The notes under the pieces were generated by a model. The model ran no database searches. It saw only the letters and a list, made by a program, of their open reading frames with translations, and was not told where the DNA came from. Below, piece by piece: positions 52,581-53,682 of a stretch of DNA of 53,682 bases. Position numbers and translations under genes: made by a program. This stretch comes from Thermus scotoductus DSM 8553. GTDB lineage: Bacteria; Deinococcota; Deinococci; Deinococcales; Thermaceae. The DNA lies in the NCBI RefSeq assembly GCF_000381045.1, contig NZ_KB905738.1:1-53682 (forward strand), read 5' to 3'. Every line of letters starts with the position of its first letter. The stretch's first letter is position 1.

Positions 52581-53399
52581 ATGTGGTGGGATAGGCCAGG
52601 AATAGCCAGGGGTTTTCTTGCCGGCCTTGTGGCCTTGGTGCTTACGGCCTGTAACCTGCAAGGCGCTCCACCGGTGAGCGGGGACCTGCCCGTAGGAGGG
52701 GATGTCATTGCCCAACTTCCCCCTGCCCAGGAAAGCGGTGGGGAGCTCCGCCCCGGGGTGAGGGTGTACCGTATCGTTCTTCCTCAGGATGGGGCGGTGC
52801 GGGTAAGTGCGGTTTCCGCCGATCTCCAACTAAGGGCCCGGCTTCGCCTGGTGCTTTTGGACCAACAGGGGGTGGTGCAGGCGGTGAGCGTGGCCCGGAA
52901 CTGGTTTGCCGCCAGGCAGGAGCTTGCGCCCCTTTCCTTACGGCCCCAGATCACCACCGACCTCGGGTACCGCCTGAACTTTAAGGGCCAGGAAGGCCAG
53001 GTCTTTTACCTAAGGGTGGAAAACTACGCCTTAAGCGAGGACCAGGTGACCCTGTACGCCGACGCCTTTACCCCCAACCCTGCAGGAAACGGGGAAGCCT
53101 TCACCACCGGGACCAAGCAGGGGGCCATAGAGTTCGTGGGCGAGTTTGACCGCTATGACGTGGCCTCGGCCACGGGGTACCTGCGCCTTACCTACTCCGG
53201 TCCCTTGGACCTGGTGGCCCGCCTCTACCTTTCCCCCGCAGACCCCAACCCCCTGACCTTGGATCCCGTGATGAATTGCGCCCAGATCAGCCCAGCCACC
53301 CTTCTCGTGGTGCGTGACCGGGGTCTGGCCCGGGCCGGGTTTGACGAGGAGAATAGCGGGCGGTACAGCCTGGAGATCTCCTCTAACCCCTGTCCGTGA
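52581..53399 (+). CDS. Lipoprotein of unknown function
   Basis: A 272-residue lipoprotein with signal 'GFLAGLVALVLTAC' (acylated Cys 24). The mature part is beta-rich, with two similar modules ('YRIVLPQDGAVRVSAVSADLQLRARLRLVLLD' and 'YDVASATGYLRLTYSGPLDLVARLYLSP') that resemble the pre-peptidase C-terminal (PPC)-like fold. Two Cys near the end ('NCAQIS', 'NPCP') could form a disulfide. AAGGAG lies upstream of the ATG. It ends six bases before an insertion sequence end. Function is not recognised. Confidence 0.72.
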   Translation: MWWDRPGIARGFLAGLVALVLTACNLQGAPPVSGDLPVGGDVIAQLPPAQESGGELRPGVRVYRIVLPQDGAVRVSAVSADLQLRARLRLVLLDQQGVVQAVSVARNWFAARQELAPLSLRPQITTDLGYRLNFKGQEGQVFYLRVENYALSEDQVTLYADAFTPNPAGNGEAFTTGTKQGAIEFVGEFDRYDVASATGYLRLTYSGPLDLVARLYLSPADPNPLTLDPVMNCAQISPATLLVVRDRGLARAGFDEENSGRYSLEISSNPCP

Positions 53400-53404
53400 C
53401 GACT

Positions 53405-53424
53405 CCCCGGACTAAAGTCCGGGG
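53405..53424. mobile_element. Right-end hairpin of an IS200/IS605-type element
   Basis: CCCCGGACTAAAGTCCGGGG is a perfect hairpin (8 bp stem, loop TAAA) at the 3' end of the tnpB-like gene. The gene's stop codon (53414-53412) lies inside it. Subterminal hairpins of this sort mark the right end recognised by Y1 transposases. A second small hairpin TTTCCC-TGC-GGGAAA lies at 53437-53451. Confidence 0.65.
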
Positions 53425-53682
53425 CTTCTCGGGGTGTTTCCCTGCGGGAAAGCACGCGGGGTCTCCCCCGAAGGCCCCGTCCAGGCCCTAGCCAGGATGT
53501 TTTGGGCAGCGGCCACATCCCGGTGGAGAAGCGCCCCACACTGGGGACAGGTGTACGCCCGCACCCAGAGAGGCTTCTTCTCCCTATGGCCGCACACCGG
53601 GCAGTCCTGGCTGGTGTACTTGGGGTCTACCTTGATGACTCGCCTACCAGCTTCTTCCGCTTTGTAGGCGAGGATTGCGAGA
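53412..53682 (-). mobile_element. tnpB: TnpB (IS605 OrfB) family protein, C-terminal part (runs off the right edge)
   Basis: The last 90 codons of a TnpB-like RNA-guided nuclease. The zinc ribbon is complete: 'YTSQDCPVCGHREKKP' and 'RAYTCPQCGALLHRD', and the final RuvC aspartate is in 'HRDVAAAQNILARA'. The C-terminal tail 'TGPSGETPRAFPQGN' is Pro/Gly-rich and is encoded through the element end. In TnpB systems the 3' end of the gene overlaps the guide (omega) RNA, which reads out through the right end into flanking DNA. The catalytic N-terminal two thirds are outside the window. Confidence 0.85.

Overview
The window looks like a chromosomal segment of a Thermus species. The DNA is GC-rich with third positions dominated by G and C. 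Genes are packed tightly with many 1-8 bp start/stop overlaps. Individual proteins fit Thermus closely, including a near relative of the TaqI DNA methyltransferase, a stand-alone proline dehydrogenase with a 516-residue P5C dehydrogenase, and a chorismate mutase-DAHP synthase fusion. Many start codons sit only 5-10 bases after a -10 hexamer (TAGAAT, TATACT, TATAAT), which implies leaderless or nearly leaderless mRNAs, a habit of the Deinococcus-Thermus group. No tRNA or rRNA gene was seen. Both window edges cut through insertion sequences: an IS630-type transposase on the left and a TnpB-type IS200/IS605 protein on the right.

Layout. 1-5.1 kb: partial IS630 transposase, topA with four zinc ribbons, a small cupin-like gene, a VanW/G5 envelope protein and an RsuA-like pseudouridine synthase. 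5.1-7.7 kb: a HEPN/MNT toxin-antitoxin-like pair divergent from an alanyl-tRNA editing protein, then an SDR. 7.8-13.5 kb: half-size thioredoxin reductase-like protein, PASTA membrane protein, YraN, UbiD decarboxylase, HD-GYP response regulator and a DUF4388 protein. 13.6-19.8 kb: trmB, glmU, tatAC, chorismate mutase-DAHP synthase, a four-cluster ferredoxin, methylmalonyl-CoA epimerase and VanZ. 19.7-26.5 kb (minus strand): lptF-lptG-lptD-lipoprotein, an SDR, and a separate USP-like gene.

26.5-28.2 kb contains a solitary type I-E-like CRISPR repeat inside its own predicted small transcription unit (promoter TTTACA-N16-TATAAT, ending in a GC hairpin plus TTTTGTTTT), followed by an SCP2/alcohol dehydrogenase operon on the opposite strand. 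28.3-36.6 kb: hrpB, gyrB, a membrane protein, an orphan TaqI-type methyltransferase, kbl/bioF and a ParB-fold protein. 36.6-41.4 kb: a CsgG lipoprotein operon with a tandem repeat at its predicted transcription start, then a GntR regulator with the proline-to-glutamate operon. 41.4-44.6 kb: trpE-G-D behind a leader peptide with tandem Trp codons and an attenuator. 44.6-48.5 kb (minus strand): purA, a queuosine-precursor transporter, hpt, an RluB-like synthase and a crotonase. 48.5-53.4 kb: truB, ald, an asp23 family gene, fakA and a lipoprotein.

The items most worth a second look are the solitary CRISPR repeat RNA at 26.7 kb, the shared -10 element that fires both ways between the HEPN/MNT pair and the alanyl-tRNA editor, the repeated placement of -10 boxes on upstream stop codons, the trp attenuator, the tandem operator-like repeat before csgG, and the LPS-transport-like cluster in a lineage not known to make LPS.
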